A stretch of DNA of 64,000 bases from Thiodiazotropha sp040507035. GTDB lineage: Bacteria; Pseudomonadota; Gammaproteobacteria; Chromatiales; Chromatiaceae. Each line of letters opens with the position of its first letter. Within the stretch, counting starts at the first letter, position 1. The notes beneath the pieces are model-generated. The model was not told the DNA's origin. It searched no databases and saw only the letters and a program-made list of their open reading frames with translations. The position numbers were made by a program, and so were the translations under genes. This document shows, piece by piece, positions 35,711 through 45,658 of the stretch. Location of the stretch: contig JBEVVR010000004.1 in assembly GCA_040507035.1 (NCBI GenBank), positions 62,001 through 126,000 on the forward strand, in the 5' to 3' direction.

Positions 35711-36367
35711 TCGGTTCTTGGGGGGTGAAGACCACCGGTTGCTCTAGCTTCTTGTCGTCCAATCTGACCTCTCCATTCTCATCCAGTTGCAAGCGATTTT
35801 CCGCGAACCAGCGTATTGCCAGAGGATAGATCTTATGCTCTCTCTGCAATACCCTGGCGGCCAGGGTATCAGCATCGTCCTCAGGCATCACCGGCACCTG
35901 AGCCTGTACCACCAGCGGTCCACCATCCAACTCTTCGGTTACGAAATGGATAGTGGCGCCATGCAGGGTATCCCCTGCATCCAGCACCCGTTGATGGGTG
36001 TGGAGCCCGGTATATTTTGGTAGCAGCGAGGGGTGGATGTTAAACATCCGGCCAGCATAGTGGCGCACCAGCCCCGGGGTGAGGATGCGCATGAACCCGG
36101 CCAGTGCGATCAGATCCGGGGCGTAGCTGTCGATAAGTTCCATCAGCGCCCGGTCATAGCTCGCCCGGTCGGGGAACTGCTTATGATCGAGTACGGCAGT
36201 CTCTATACCAGCCTGTTCCGCCCGTTGCAGGCCATAGACATGCGGGCGGTTGCTGATCACGGCGCGAATCTCGATAGGGAGATCCTTATCGGCCCCGTCG
36301 ATAATAGCCTGCAGATTGGTGCCGCTGCCTGATATCAGGACCACCACAGGAAGGGGGCTGGAGGCTT

Positions 36368-36371
<4 letters not shown>
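35703..36371 (-). CDS. purN: Phosphoribosylglycinamide formyltransferase
   Basis: A 222-residue GAR transformylase, using 10-formyltetrahydrofolate in step three of purine synthesis. Landmarks: VLISGSGTNLQAIID (phosphate loop), LAGFMRILTPGLV, the catalytic FNIHPSLLPKYTGLHTHQRV and FVTEELDGGPLV with Asp. It starts 4 bp inside the end of purM (ATGA overlap), which gives coupled translation of two consecutive-pathway enzymes. The length is typical. Confidence 0.96.
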
Positions 36372-37459
<1,088 letters not shown>

Positions 37460-37648
37460 GTGTAGAGGGGATTCAAAGCCGAGATTCTAACAGAAGTAGT
37501 GCGACTCGGTGAGGGTTGCGAGGCGGCAGATTTTCATCTTTTCCGCTGGCGCGTTAAGATTTCCCGTCGTTCACTATTTAAAAACGGATGTTTTTCACTG
37601 AAGAGGAAACATCGATGAGCTATAACTCCTAGCGGTGTGTGATCACAA

Positions 37649-38767
37649 ATGATGCAAACTCGATTGAAACCGGTCTTCCGCTTGTTACTGCTGTTGCTGA
37701 CCCTCTTTTCCTCACCTTGGGTATTTGCCGAAAAGGTAGGGAATCTCTACGAAGCACGCGTAGCGGTTAAAGGTCAGAGTGCACAAGCCAGGGCTGAGGG
37801 GATACGCAACGCCTTTGCCAGGGTGATGGTGAAGGTGAGTGGGGATCGAGGCCTGTTAAAACACCCGGAAGTCTCCGGCATCCTTAACAAGGCAGCCTCT
37901 TATGTGCAGCAGTATCGCTATCTGGCCTTGGAGGGCAGTGCCAAGGAGACCTCGGCGGAGGCGGCGGATCGCTTGCTTTGGGTGCGTTTCGATGAGCGTG
38001 CGGTCAACCGTCTGCTGCGTCAGAGCGGGGTACCCGTATGGGGCGGTACCCGGCCCTCGGTTCTTGTCTGGCTTGGTCAGGAACAGGGCGCCAGGCGAGA
38101 CCTACTCTCTCTCGAACGGGAGAGGCAATTGAAGCGCTATCTCAATCGGGTAGCAGGTTCAAGGGGGCTCTCCTTTCTGTGGCCGATCATGGATATCGAA
38201 GATCGCAACAGGATTCGGGTAAGTGACCTTTGGGGAGGTTTTGAAGAGACTATTCGACGTGCCTCGGCACGTTATCAGCCCGATGTGATCCTTGTCGGCC
38301 GCATGAGCCAGCAGGGGCGCGGTAGCTGGCGAGGCGAGTGGCTGCTCTACCTGCCTGATAAAGTCAATCGTTGGCAGACTCGAGCGGGAAGTAAGGCAGA
38401 GCTGGCCGGCGAAGGGCTGAATCGTGCTGTGGATGCCTTGGCGCTGCGCTTCGCCCCGCAGCAGGTCGCAGAGGGGGTCTCCGAGATCAGGATTCGAGTG
38501 CATGGACTTTCACGCCTTGAGGACTATGTTCTGGTTAAGCAGTATCTACAGTCGCTGGCAATGATCGAGACTCTGGATCTGCTCTCGGCCGATAGCGAAA
38601 AAGTTAATTTTCTGGTGCGTATCCATGGTGGCAGAGAGGCATTGGAACGTGGTATTCAGCTGGGCGCGGTACTTGAGCCAGCAGAGTGGCATGACCTTGC
38701 CGGGCCAGACTCAACCAAGCAGTCTGAACTAACGGTTGGCGAGAGTCTGATCTACCGCCTGCGATAG
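37649..38767 (+). CDS. DUF2066 exported protein
   Basis: A 372-residue protein with a signal peptide (LLLLLLTLFSSPWVFA, cleavage near residue 28). The mature N-terminus (YEARVAVKGQSAQARAEGI, FARVMVKVSGDRGLL, AASYVQQYRYLAL) matches DUF2066. These proteins are widely conserved beside purM and a CDP-alcohol phosphatidyltransferase in gammaproteobacteria; the function is unknown. The gene is 24 bp upstream of the phosphatidyltransferase gene. Confidence 0.88.
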   Translation: MMQTRLKPVFRLLLLLLTLFSSPWVFAEKVGNLYEARVAVKGQSAQARAEGIRNAFARVMVKVSGDRGLLKHPEVSGILNKAASYVQQYRYLALEGSAKETSAEAADRLLWVRFDERAVNRLLRQSGVPVWGGTRPSVLVWLGQEQGARRDLLSLERERQLKRYLNRVAGSRGLSFLWPIMDIEDRNRIRVSDLWGGFEETIRRASARYQPDVILVGRMSQQGRGSWRGEWLLYLPDKVNRWQTRAGSKAELAGEGLNRAVDALALRFAPQQVAEGVSEIRIRVHGLSRLEDYVLVKQYLQSLAMIETLDLLSADSEKVNFLVRIHGGREALERGIQLGAVLEPAEWHDLAGPDSTKQSELTVGESLIYRLR

Positions 38768-38791
38768 CGAGATGAGGGAGTAAGCCTGCTG

Positions 38792-39346
38792 ATGCAGCCT
38801 CGTGATATCCCCAATCTGATCAGTGTGCTGCGTATCCTGTTGACCATTCCTACCGTGTGGCTGCTATTCGAGCATCAGTTCTCCTATGCCTTGATCCTGT
38901 TTGCCGTGGCCGGTTTTTCCGATGGACTGGATGGTTTTCTCGCTAAACGTTTTGGATGGCAAAGCCATTTGGGTGGTTTGCTCGATCCTTTGGCCGACAA
39001 GGCCCTGTTGATGAGTTCCTTTCTGGTGCTCGGGGGGTTGGGATTGATTCCGGTATGGTTGGTGATCCTGGTGATATTCCGCGATCTGACCATCATGGGC
39101 GGGGCGCTCTATTATAACTTCAGCGTCGAGGAGCTCGATGCTGATCCGAGTTTGATTAGTAAGTTGAATACACTGCTGCAGATTGTGCTGGTGTTGTTGG
39201 TAGTGACCGATGCCGGACCCTTCGATCTACCGTCCCAACTGCTTTTTCTGCTTACATGGGCTACCGGTATAACCACCCTGGTGAGTGGTGTTGCCTATGT
39301 ATGGGTGTGGACCAACAAGGCCCGCAGCAAGGGGTGGGGTGGTTGA
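38792..39346 (+). CDS. CDP-alcohol phosphatidyltransferase family protein
   Basis: A 184-residue integral membrane enzyme with the CDP-alcohol phosphotransferase signature D-G-x2-D-G-x2-A-(R/K)-x8-G-x3-D-x3-D seen as SDGLDGFLAKR followed by GGLLDPLADK; the usual Arg is Lys. Four to six membrane helices. PgsA-like: the best guess is a phosphatidylglycerophosphate-synthase-type enzyme acting on CDP-diacylglycerol, but the second substrate cannot be fixed from sequence and a second pgsA would normally exist elsewhere. Confidence 0.85.
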   Translation: MQPRDIPNLISVLRILLTIPTVWLLFEHQFSYALILFAVAGFSDGLDGFLAKRFGWQSHLGGLLDPLADKALLMSSFLVLGGLGLIPVWLVILVIFRDLTIMGGALYYNFSVEELDADPSLISKLNTLLQIVLVLLVVTDAGPFDLPSQLLFLLTWATGITTLVSGVAYVWVWTNKARSKGWGG

Positions 39347-39457
39347 TGTTGATACAGAGACCAATAAAGTATGGCAGGGATGGCGTTTTGGCCGGGTGAT
39401 GTTTAGACTTGGTCCCATATCATCCATGTGTGTGGAAATAACCAGGAAGGAGGATGA

Positions 39458-40003
39458 ATGAAATACCTATCAGTTGTTGTCGGTTGTCTGTTGTTGTCTT
39501 CAGTCGCCCAGTCCGAAGAGTCTATCAAGGGCGCAGGTATTGAAGGCTATCGCTATCTGGGCGCTATGGTCTCCTCTCCACAATACAAGGAGGATGACTC
39601 CAGTGCGAGTTTTCGCAGTGCCGGCCTGCTTGCCCGCGGTGGCCTGGAGTTCAACGAATTTCTCGCGGTGGAGGCCCATCTCGGTCTGTTCGGTGAAGAC
39701 ACCGTCGATGGCAACAGCTACCAGATCGAATACTTAGCGAGTATCTACGCCAGGGGGAATCTGCCGCTGATAGGGGAGAGAATCAGGCTCTATGCTCTCG
39801 GCGGTTTGACCCACTTTTCCGGTAATGTGCCCGGGTTTAGCAGCGTGGATGAGACGGCAGTAGGATACGGTGTGGGGATTGAGCTCTATGGCGATGAACA
39901 AAACGCCTTGACCCTTGAGTGGTTGCGTCATGCTGTTGGCGACATTCACAATGTGGACTTCACCCTGGAGTCGGCCAGTCTGGGGTTCGTGCATCGCTTT
40001 TAG
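39458..40003 (+). CDS. Outer-membrane beta-barrel protein
   Basis: A 181-residue protein with a signal peptide (MKYLSVVVGCLLLSSVAQSEE) and a strong ribosome-binding site (AAGGAGG). The mature part alternates hydrophobic and polar residues in about eight amphipathic strands (EGYRYLGAMVSSP, LLARGGLEFNEF, LAVEAHLGLFGE, IRLYALGGLTHFSG, ALTLEWLRHAV, SASLGFVHRF) and ends in Phe, the outer-membrane sorting signal. OmpX/OmpW-sized barrel with no recognisable ligand. Confidence 0.8.
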   Translation: MKYLSVVVGCLLLSSVAQSEESIKGAGIEGYRYLGAMVSSPQYKEDDSSASFRSAGLLARGGLEFNEFLAVEAHLGLFGEDTVDGNSYQIEYLASIYARGNLPLIGERIRLYALGGLTHFSGNVPGFSSVDETAVGYGVGIELYGDEQNALTLEWLRHAVGDIHNVDFTLESASLGFVHRF

Positions 40004-40079
40004 CAATGCTTTTTCACCGGTGACAGTTTCGTCACCTGTTCGATTCATGCCGGGTTGCTATAGCCTATAGGCGTTTCTG

Positions 40080-40952
40080 TCAGACAAATACAGTCTGTGC
40101 ATCGAAAACAGGCCCATCGACACAGACCCTTTTCATCGCGGGTCCCTCAGGCGTCTGCACTTCCACCACGCACCCGGCACAGCCACCCACACCGCAGGCC
40201 ATGAACTCCTCAAGCGAGACCTGGCAGGGGATATCGCGGCTGGCGGCCAGTTTGGCCACCGCTTCCAGCATGGGGTGGGGGCCACAGGCAAAGATCTCCA
40301 CCTCCGCCAATGCCTTGAGGTTGAGGGACTTGATCCAGCGTTCGGCAAGCTCCGTTACATAGCCTTGAAAACAGCCTGCAAACGCCTGCAGGCTGGCAAG
40401 TCGGCAAGCGATCCCCCAATCGTCAAGAAGTGGCATGCTGGCGATTACCCCGTCCGGCAGCCCGGGTACGATGATTTGCGAGGGTGTGGGCTTGAATGGA
40501 AAGGGCACCTCTGAGCCGAGTATGACAAAGGGCTCTTTGTCCTGTTCCTTGCGCATCGCATCGGCGAGAAACACCATCGGGGGCATGCCCACGCCGCCAC
40601 CGATCAACAGGGGCTTGCGGCGCTTTGGAGAGGGTTTAAACGGGGTTCCGATAGGCCCTAAAAGGCTGAGCTTCTCCCCGGGCGTACGTTGTGACAACAA
40701 GCCGGTACCGCGCCCAACCCTTTTGTAGAGCAGGTCGATCCAACCGGATTTGACCGAGCTGCGCATGATCGAGATGGGTCGACGTAGCGCAAGTTGCGGA
40801 TCACATGTAATGTGCGCAAAGCTGCCTGGCAGTGCCTTCGCGGCACAGTGGGGAGCAAGCAGGCGCATAATGAACTGTTCGCCGGCAAATGCCTGGTGAG
40901 AGAGGATTTCCGCCTCCTCGAGAAAGATGGTGTCGCGATGTGTCTTATTCAT
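40080..40952 (-). CDS. pyrK: Dihydroorotate dehydrogenase electron-transfer subunit-like protein
   Basis: From ATG 40950-40952 (inside the pyrX stop region) the protein has 290 residues; an earlier ATG at 40973 adds seven. It has a ferredoxin-reductase-type FAD domain, a NAD-binding part (LLIGGGVGMPPMVFLADAM, IFACGPHPMLEAV) and the [2Fe-2S] ligand cluster CGVGGCAGCVVEV plus a later Cys, as in PyrK of class 1B dihydroorotate dehydrogenase. Class 1B enzymes are unusual in gammaproteobacteria; the catalytic PyrD is not in the window. It is the last gene of the pyr run, so a pyrimidine role is likely. Confidence 0.85.
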   Translation of the reverse strand: MNKTHRDTIFLEEAEILSHQAFAGEQFIMRLLAPHCAAKALPGSFAHITCDPQLALRRPISIMRSSVKSGWIDLLYKRVGRGTGLLSQRTPGEKLSLLGPIGTPFKPSPKRRKPLLIGGGVGMPPMVFLADAMRKEQDKEPFVILGSEVPFPFKPTPSQIIVPGLPDGVIASMPLLDDWGIACRLASLQAFAGCFQGYVTELAERWIKSLNLKALAEVEIFACGPHPMLEAVAKLAASRDIPCQVSLEEFMACGVGGCAGCVVEVQTPEGPAMKRVCVDGPVFDAQTVFV

Positions 40953-42249
40953 TACTGTCATCAGGTCTAGCATAGACCAGGCGGCCCTTCAAAAGCGTGT
41001 GGGTGACCTGTCCTGGCATCTCCCAGCCTTCGAAAGGCGTATTTTTACCTGCACTGATCAGTTTCTTGCGCTCAAGAACCCAGTGTTGGTTGGGATCGAA
41101 TATACAGATATCGGCGGGATGGGTTGGTGTCAATCGCCCAAGGGGCAGACCGAGAATGTCTGCCGGACCGGATGTCAGGCGGGCAATCGCGCTGCTCAGA
41201 TCGAGCACCCCCTGGTCGACCAGCTTCAGGGTAAGCGGCAGTAGGGTCTCGAGGCCCGATATACCGGCTTCGGTATCGGGGAAGGGCGAGGCCTTGGCGT
41301 CCGCCTCATGGGGTTGGTGATCGGAGCAGATTGCCTGAATGACATCCTTGGCAACCGCCTCGCGCAGGCCGTCTCGGTCGCCGTCGTTGCGCAGCGGAGG
41401 TCTGACGTGATGGTTGCTGTCGAATCCCTCGATATCCATTTCGCTAAGATGGAGTTGATGGATGGCTACGTCGGCGCTGACCCGACGTCCTTCGCGTTTC
41501 GCCCAGGCCATGGTGCGCGCCGCGCTGGCACTGGAGAGGGCATGAAAGTGGATAACCGCCCCGGTGGTCTCCGCCAGGGCCAGATCGCGGGCGACCGCGA
41601 CGGTTTCAGCCGCCTCGGGAATCCCAGGCAGCCCCAGGCGATCTGCAACCTTACCCTCATGAGCACAACCCTTATTGCTCAAATAGTGGTCCTCCGGACG
41701 CAGGATAATCAACAGGTTGAAGGTTGAGGCATACTCCATGGCCCGGCGTTGTACCAGGGTGTTGGCAAGTGGGGTGTAGGCGTTGGTGACGGCGATGCAG
41801 CCGGCTGCCTTGAGGGCCGCCATCTCGCTCAGGCGTTCACCCTTGAGGTCCTGGGTCAGGGCGCCCTGTGGCAAGAGTCGGCAATAGCCCGCTTTGCGTG
41901 CCTTATGGCGAATCTGTCCAACCACGGCGGGGGTATCTATGACCGGGTAGGTCTCCGGTGTACAGCAGAGGGTGGTGATACCGCTGCTGGCGGCCGCCAG
42001 GGTCTCGCTGGCGATGGTGGCCTTGTGCTCCGCGCCTGGCTCACGCAGATTGGCGCTAAGGTCGATCAGGCCGGGACAGACCACTCGATCCCTGGCATCG
42101 ACGGTGGTGCTCGCTTGAAATCCGTGCGGAGATTCACCGAGGCAGAGGATCTTGCCATTGGAGATGTGCAGATCGATGATCTCATCGAGACCGTTTGCCG
42201 GATCGACTACCCGGCCGCCGAGGATAGAGATGTCTTTCTTCTTTTTCAT
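40945..42249 (-). CDS. pyrX: Dihydroorotase-like subunit without metal ligands
   Basis: A 434-residue amidohydrolase-fold protein. At the position of the H-x-H metal pair of active dihydroorotases it reads LIDLSANLREPG, so both His are replaced (Ser and Asn), while the later SDHQPHEADAK and GISGLETLLPL blocks remain. This is the pseudo-dihydroorotase (PyrC'/PyrX) that forms a stable complex with aspartate transcarbamoylase in Pseudomonas-type bacteria. The 4-bp overlap with pyrB agrees with that role. A true pyrC should exist elsewhere. Confidence 0.9.
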   Translation of the reverse strand: MKKKKDISILGGRVVDPANGLDEIIDLHISNGKILCLGESPHGFQASTTVDARDRVVCPGLIDLSANLREPGAEHKATIASETLAAASSGITTLCCTPETYPVIDTPAVVGQIRHKARKAGYCRLLPQGALTQDLKGERLSEMAALKAAGCIAVTNAYTPLANTLVQRRAMEYASTFNLLIILRPEDHYLSNKGCAHEGKVADRLGLPGIPEAAETVAVARDLALAETTGAVIHFHALSSASAARTMAWAKREGRRVSADVAIHQLHLSEMDIEGFDSNHHVRPPLRNDGDRDGLREAVAKDVIQAICSDHQPHEADAKASPFPDTEAGISGLETLLPLTLKLVDQGVLDLSSAIARLTSGPADILGLPLGRLTPTHPADICIFDPNQHWVLERKKLISAGKNTPFEGWEMPGQVTHTLLKGRLVYARPDDSNE

Positions 42250-43235
42250 CCCGGCACCTCCTGCATGCGCAGATTCTGAGTACCGATTACCATGGAGATC
42301 ACAGCCATGCGAATCGCGATGCCGTAACTCACCTGTTGCAGGATCACCGATTTGGAACCGTCAGCCACCTGGGAGTCCATCTCCACGCCACGGTTGATCG
42401 GTCCGGGGTGCATCACAATCGCGTCTGGCTTGGCCAGTGCCAGGCGTCTTTCGGTAAGGCCGTAGAGGTTGAAGTACTCATGCTCGGAGGGGAGCAGCGC
42501 ACCCTGCATACGCTCTTTCTGCAGCCGCAGCATGATAATCACGTCCACATCCCGAATACCCTCTTCCATATTGTGATAGACATGGACCCCGAGACTGCGC
42601 GCGTCAGGAGGCAACAGGGTGCGAGGCGCCACCACGCGGACCTCCGAGGTGCCGAGGGTATTGAGTGCAAGAATCTGCGACCTGGCCACCCGGGAGTGCA
42701 GCACATCGCCGACAATCGCCACCCTGAGCCCGGTGAATTCGCCCTTATGGCGGCGGATGGTGAACATATCCAACATCGCCTGGGTGGGGTGGGCGTGGCG
42801 GCCGTCTCCGGCATTGATCACGCCGACGCCGCGATCGGCATGGTGGGCGATGAAATGGGCGGTACCGCTACTGGCGTGGCGGACGATAAACATATCAACG
42901 TGCATCGCCTCCAGATTGCGCAGGGTGTCGAGCAGGGTTTCGCCCTTGGAAGTCGCGGATGCGCTGATATTGAGATTGAGGACATCCGCCGAGAGACGCT
43001 TCGCCGCGAGTTCAAAAGTCGTTCTTGTTCGCGTGCTGGTTTCAAAGAAGAGATTGGCGACCACCTTGCCCCGGCAGAGTGGGACTTTCTTTATGGTTCT
43101 TTCCGAAACCCCGGTAAACCCCTCTGCGGTATCGAGGATCTCAGTCAGAATTGACCTGTCCAGACCGGCAATGGTCAGGAAATGGAGTAAGCGTCGCTCC
43201 TCATCCAGTTGCAGGTTTTTATGGTTGGCACTCAT
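42246..43235 (-). CDS. pyrB: Aspartate carbamoyltransferase catalytic subunit
   Basis: A 329-residue enzyme transferring carbamoyl phosphate to aspartate. Landmarks: LFFETSTRTRTTFELAAKRL (carbamoyl-phosphate site STRT), VRHASSGTAHFIA, GVINAGDGRHAHPTQAMLD and MHPGPINRGVEMDS. No regulatory pyrI gene is near; the pyrX overlap points to the class A ATCase with a pseudo-dihydroorotase partner. It starts 6 bp after pyrR. Confidence 0.96.
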   Translation of the reverse strand: MSANHKNLQLDEERRLLHFLTIAGLDRSILTEILDTAEGFTGVSERTIKKVPLCRGKVVANLFFETSTRTRTTFELAAKRLSADVLNLNISASATSKGETLLDTLRNLEAMHVDMFIVRHASSGTAHFIAHHADRGVGVINAGDGRHAHPTQAMLDMFTIRRHKGEFTGLRVAIVGDVLHSRVARSQILALNTLGTSEVRVVAPRTLLPPDARSLGVHVYHNMEEGIRDVDVIIMLRLQKERMQGALLPSEHEYFNLYGLTERRLALAKPDAIVMHPGPINRGVEMDSQVADGSKSVILQQVSYGIAIRMAVISMVIGTQNLRMQEVPG

Positions 43236-43241
43236 GGCACG

Positions 43242-43796
43242 CTATCCTTGTTCATCACTGCGGGAACTCCGATTGGTTTTGGTGCCGATCACCAGCTTCA
43301 GGGGGTCCGGCCCAATCAAGGTGATGTGCTGATCCTGCTCCAGTTGTGGATCCAGCCCCACCACATCCGGCTGTATCGGCAGTTCCCTACCGCTGCGAAC
43401 GACCAGGGTGGCAAGCATGATCGAGGCTGGACGCCCATAGTCGAAGATCTCATTCAAGGCAGCCCGAATCGTCCGTCCGGTATGGACTACATCGTCAATC
43501 AAAATAATGTCTCGGTCATCAACCGGTGTCGGCAGCGTTGAAGGGTGGACCTCCGGGTTCATGCCGATACGGGTGAAATCGTCCCGATAGAAAGAGATAT
43601 CGAGGGTTCCAAGGGGCTCTTCAACGCCAAGATGGCTGTGCAGGCTTTCTGCCAACCAGACGCCGCCGGTACGGATTCCGATCAGCAAGGGATCACTGAT
43701 CCCCCTTGAAGCCAATTGGGTTTTAATCTGTTGCGCCATCTCGGCCACCAGGGACGCCACCTCATTGGTATCCTTAAATTCTTTTCTATTGTTCAT
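43242..43796 (-). CDS. pyrR: PyrR bifunctional regulator / uracil phosphoribosyltransferase
   Basis: A 184-residue phosphoribosyltransferase-fold protein with IGIRTGGVWLAESL and the PRPP loop IILIDDVVHTGRTIRAAL. In firmicutes PyrR attenuates pyr mRNA; in Pseudomonas-type operons it sits in front of pyrB and affects pyr expression less directly. No obvious antiterminator/terminator pair was seen in front of pyrB (only 6 bp). The gene overlaps ruvX by 11 bp. Confidence 0.94.
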   Translation of the reverse strand: MNNRKEFKDTNEVASLVAEMAQQIKTQLASRGISDPLLIGIRTGGVWLAESLHSHLGVEEPLGTLDISFYRDDFTRIGMNPEVHPSTLPTPVDDRDIILIDDVVHTGRTIRAALNEIFDYGRPASIMLATLVVRSGRELPIQPDVVGLDPQLEQDQHITLIGPDPLKLVIGTKTNRSSRSDEQG

Positions 43797-44184
43797 TTAA
43801 CCAGGTTTCCAATATGAGTTTGGCCGCTACGGCGTCATAGTCTTCCACATGTTTGGCTTTGTGTCCCAATCTGTCTCTGGCCTCGAAGGAGCTGTAGCGC
43901 TCGTCAGCCAGATAGACCTTGAGACGAAAACGTCCCTCGAGTTGTCGTGAGAAGCGCAATGCGGGTTGTGTGGCATCTGTTTCGCTGTCATCAATGTCGA
44001 GTGGGTAACCGACAACCAGGGCCTCTGGCCTCCACTCGTTGATCAGATCTTGTATGCGTTGCCAGTCTGGTTTGTGATTAACCAAGCTCAAAGTTTCCAA
44101 TGCGGTTGCCGTGCCGGTTACCGTCTGTCCTACGGCTACGCCTATTTTACGGGTACCGTAGTCGAATCCCAGTAGGGTGCCCAT
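43786..44184 (-). CDS. ruvX: Putative pre-16S rRNA nuclease YqgF
   Basis: From ATG 44182-44184 (MGTLLGFDYGTRKIGVAVGQ) the protein has 132 residues, the family's normal size; the frame is open 12 codons upstream. RNase-H-like fold landmarks: FDYGTRKIGVA, VVGYPLDIDDSE, DERYSSFEA and YDAVAAKLILETWL. It processes the 5' end of 16S rRNA in E. coli. The yqgE-ruvX-pyrR-pyrB order is the classical gammaproteobacterial arrangement. Confidence 0.94.
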   Translation of the reverse strand: MGTLLGFDYGTRKIGVAVGQTVTGTATALETLSLVNHKPDWQRIQDLINEWRPEALVVGYPLDIDDSETDATQPALRFSRQLEGRFRLKVYLADERYSSFEARDRLGHKAKHVEDYDAVAAKLILETWLNEQ

Positions 44185-44197
44185 GCTGTAGCATTCA

Positions 44198-44761
44198 CTA
44201 GGCGTGGCCAGTATCGCCACTCAACAGGTTGAGGTCCACACCGAGCAGATCAGCAGCTGCCTGCCAGCGCTCATCGCTGGCCCTGTCAAAGATAATCTCA
44301 CTTTTTGCCGGGCCGCTGAGCCATGCATTCTGCGACAGCTCGTTCTCCAATTGTCCCGCGCCCCATCCGGCGTAACCAAGGGCAACAAGCGCTCGCTGCG
44401 GACCTTTACCGACAGCGATGGCTTCGAGAATGTCGAGAGACGTGGTGACACTGATCTCGGAGGTTATCTTCAGTGTGGATGCCCAATCCGTGCTGGTGTC
44501 ATGGAGTACGAAACCCCGATCGCTCTGTACCGGGCCACCGATATAGACCGGTTGCTCTGCGATTTCGGAGGTGCTGATCTTGATCTCCAACTGCTCGAAT
44601 ATGTCCGCCAGGTGTAGATCCATAGGGCGATTGATGACAATTCCCATGGCGCCGTCAGTGGTGTGTTCACAGATATAGGTGACGGTGTGAAAAAAGTTGG
44701 GATCCTCAAGCCGCGGCATGGCAATGAGGAAGTGGTCGGTCAAGTTGGTCTCTGTGCGCAT
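44198..44761 (-). CDS. yqgE: YqgE/AlgH family protein
   Basis: A 187-residue protein of the UPF0301 family: LTDHFLIAMPRLEDPNFFHTV, EHTTDGAMGIVINRPM, VYIGGPVQSDRGFVLHDT and LGYAGWGAGQLENELSQNAW. The function is not established (AlgH was linked to alginate regulation). It lies 39 bp downstream of the tonB-like gene and in front of ruvX. Confidence 0.94.
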   Translation of the reverse strand: MRTETNLTDHFLIAMPRLEDPNFFHTVTYICEHTTDGAMGIVINRPMDLHLADIFEQLEIKISTSEIAEQPVYIGGPVQSDRGFVLHDTSTDWASTLKITSEISVTTSLDILEAIAVGKGPQRALVALGYAGWGAGQLENELSQNAWLSGPAKSEIIFDRASDERWQAAADLLGVDLNLLSGDTGHA

Positions 44762-44800
44762 AAGCTATAGTATCCAACTGCAAGCGGCAGGCTGCAACAG

Positions 44801-45655
44801 CTATTGCGAGTTGAATTTGCCACTGCGCAAAAACTGCCAGGTACGGGTAATATCGAGAATGTCGGTCTCTTTCCTGATTTCATTGGGGAAGGGCGAGTAG
44901 GGAGCGGCCAAGCGCACGATGCGAATAGCGGCATCATCGAGGATTTTGTGGCCGGATGAGTGGAGGACCTTGATTCGCTCGACACTGCCATCTGCCTTAA
45001 CCGCCACATGCAGTACCAGATTGCCGTAGAGTTTGCTCCTTTTCGCCTGATCCGGGTAGTTTAGGTTGCCGATTCGTTCCACTTTTCTTCGCCAAGCGTC
45101 AAGATAGGCGGCATATTTATACTCTTTGGTGCTGGCGCTTATCGATTTGCGTTTGGGCATTTTCGAGTAGGCGAGGGTCTTACGTTCCAGTTCTGCTGTC
45201 AGCCTGGCGATCTCCAGCTGCTTACTGCTCAACAACTGTTTGGCTGATGGATTTGGCGCTGGAGTCTCCTTCGGAGGGGGTGTCTCGATCTGCAGTTCGG
45301 AACGCTGGGTGATGAGTTGAGGTTTTTGCGATTGCTCCAGTGGCTCGGCAGGCATTGCCACAGGCGAGGGCTGCGGCAGCGGTGCCGGTGCTTCTGAAAT
45401 CTGAGGCTTAACCGGTTCGGTCTCTTCTCCACCTCCCAGTTGGCTGGTTTGGGCGAGAAAATCGGGTTTTTCATCCACCTCGACTTCCTCTTTCGGGCGC
45501 CGTACCACCATGACCTCAAGGCTTTGTTGGCGAAATTCCGGTTTCTCCTTGTCCGTCGCTTTGAAAGTGATACCAAGAATCACGAAAGCGTGGACGCAAG
45601 CCGCAACAAAGAGGCTTACTCCCAAGAGATCGGTCTCTTTTCCAATGACTATCAT
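44801..45655 (-). CDS. TonB-family energy transducer
   Basis: A 284-residue protein with an N-terminal signal anchor (SLFVAACVHAFVILGITF at about residues 15-32), a Pro/Glu/Gln-rich periplasmic spacer with coiled-coil character (about 60-165) and a C-terminal TonB domain (YLDAWRRKVERIGNLNYP; NLVLHVAVKADGSVERIKV). It is the TonB paralogue always found between gshB and yqgE in Pseudomonas relatives. No exbB-exbD genes are adjacent, so it must share a proton-channel complex encoded elsewhere. Confidence 0.9.
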   Translation of the reverse strand: MIVIGKETDLLGVSLFVAACVHAFVILGITFKATDKEKPEFRQQSLEVMVVRRPKEEVEVDEKPDFLAQTSQLGGGEETEPVKPQISEAPAPLPQPSPVAMPAEPLEQSQKPQLITQRSELQIETPPPKETPAPNPSAKQLLSSKQLEIARLTAELERKTLAYSKMPKRKSISASTKEYKYAAYLDAWRRKVERIGNLNYPDQAKRSKLYGNLVLHVAVKADGSVERIKVLHSSGHKILDDAAIRIVRLAAPYSPFPNEIRKETDILDITRTWQFLRSGKFNSQ

Positions 45656-45658
45656 TCG

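Noticed and set aside
37636..37645. TGTGATCACA just before the DUF2066 gene as a CRP/FNR site
   Set aside because: The half-sites abut without the 6-bp (CRP) or 4-bp (FNR) spacer, so it does not fit either consensus.
40019..40036. GGTGAC-agtttc-GTCACC hairpin after the beta-barrel gene as a terminator
   Set aside because: Only a 6-bp stem and no T-run on either strand.
40945..42249. pyrX as a broken pyrC pseudogene
   Set aside because: The frame is intact, full length and coupled to pyrB; loss of the metal ligands is the normal state of this family.
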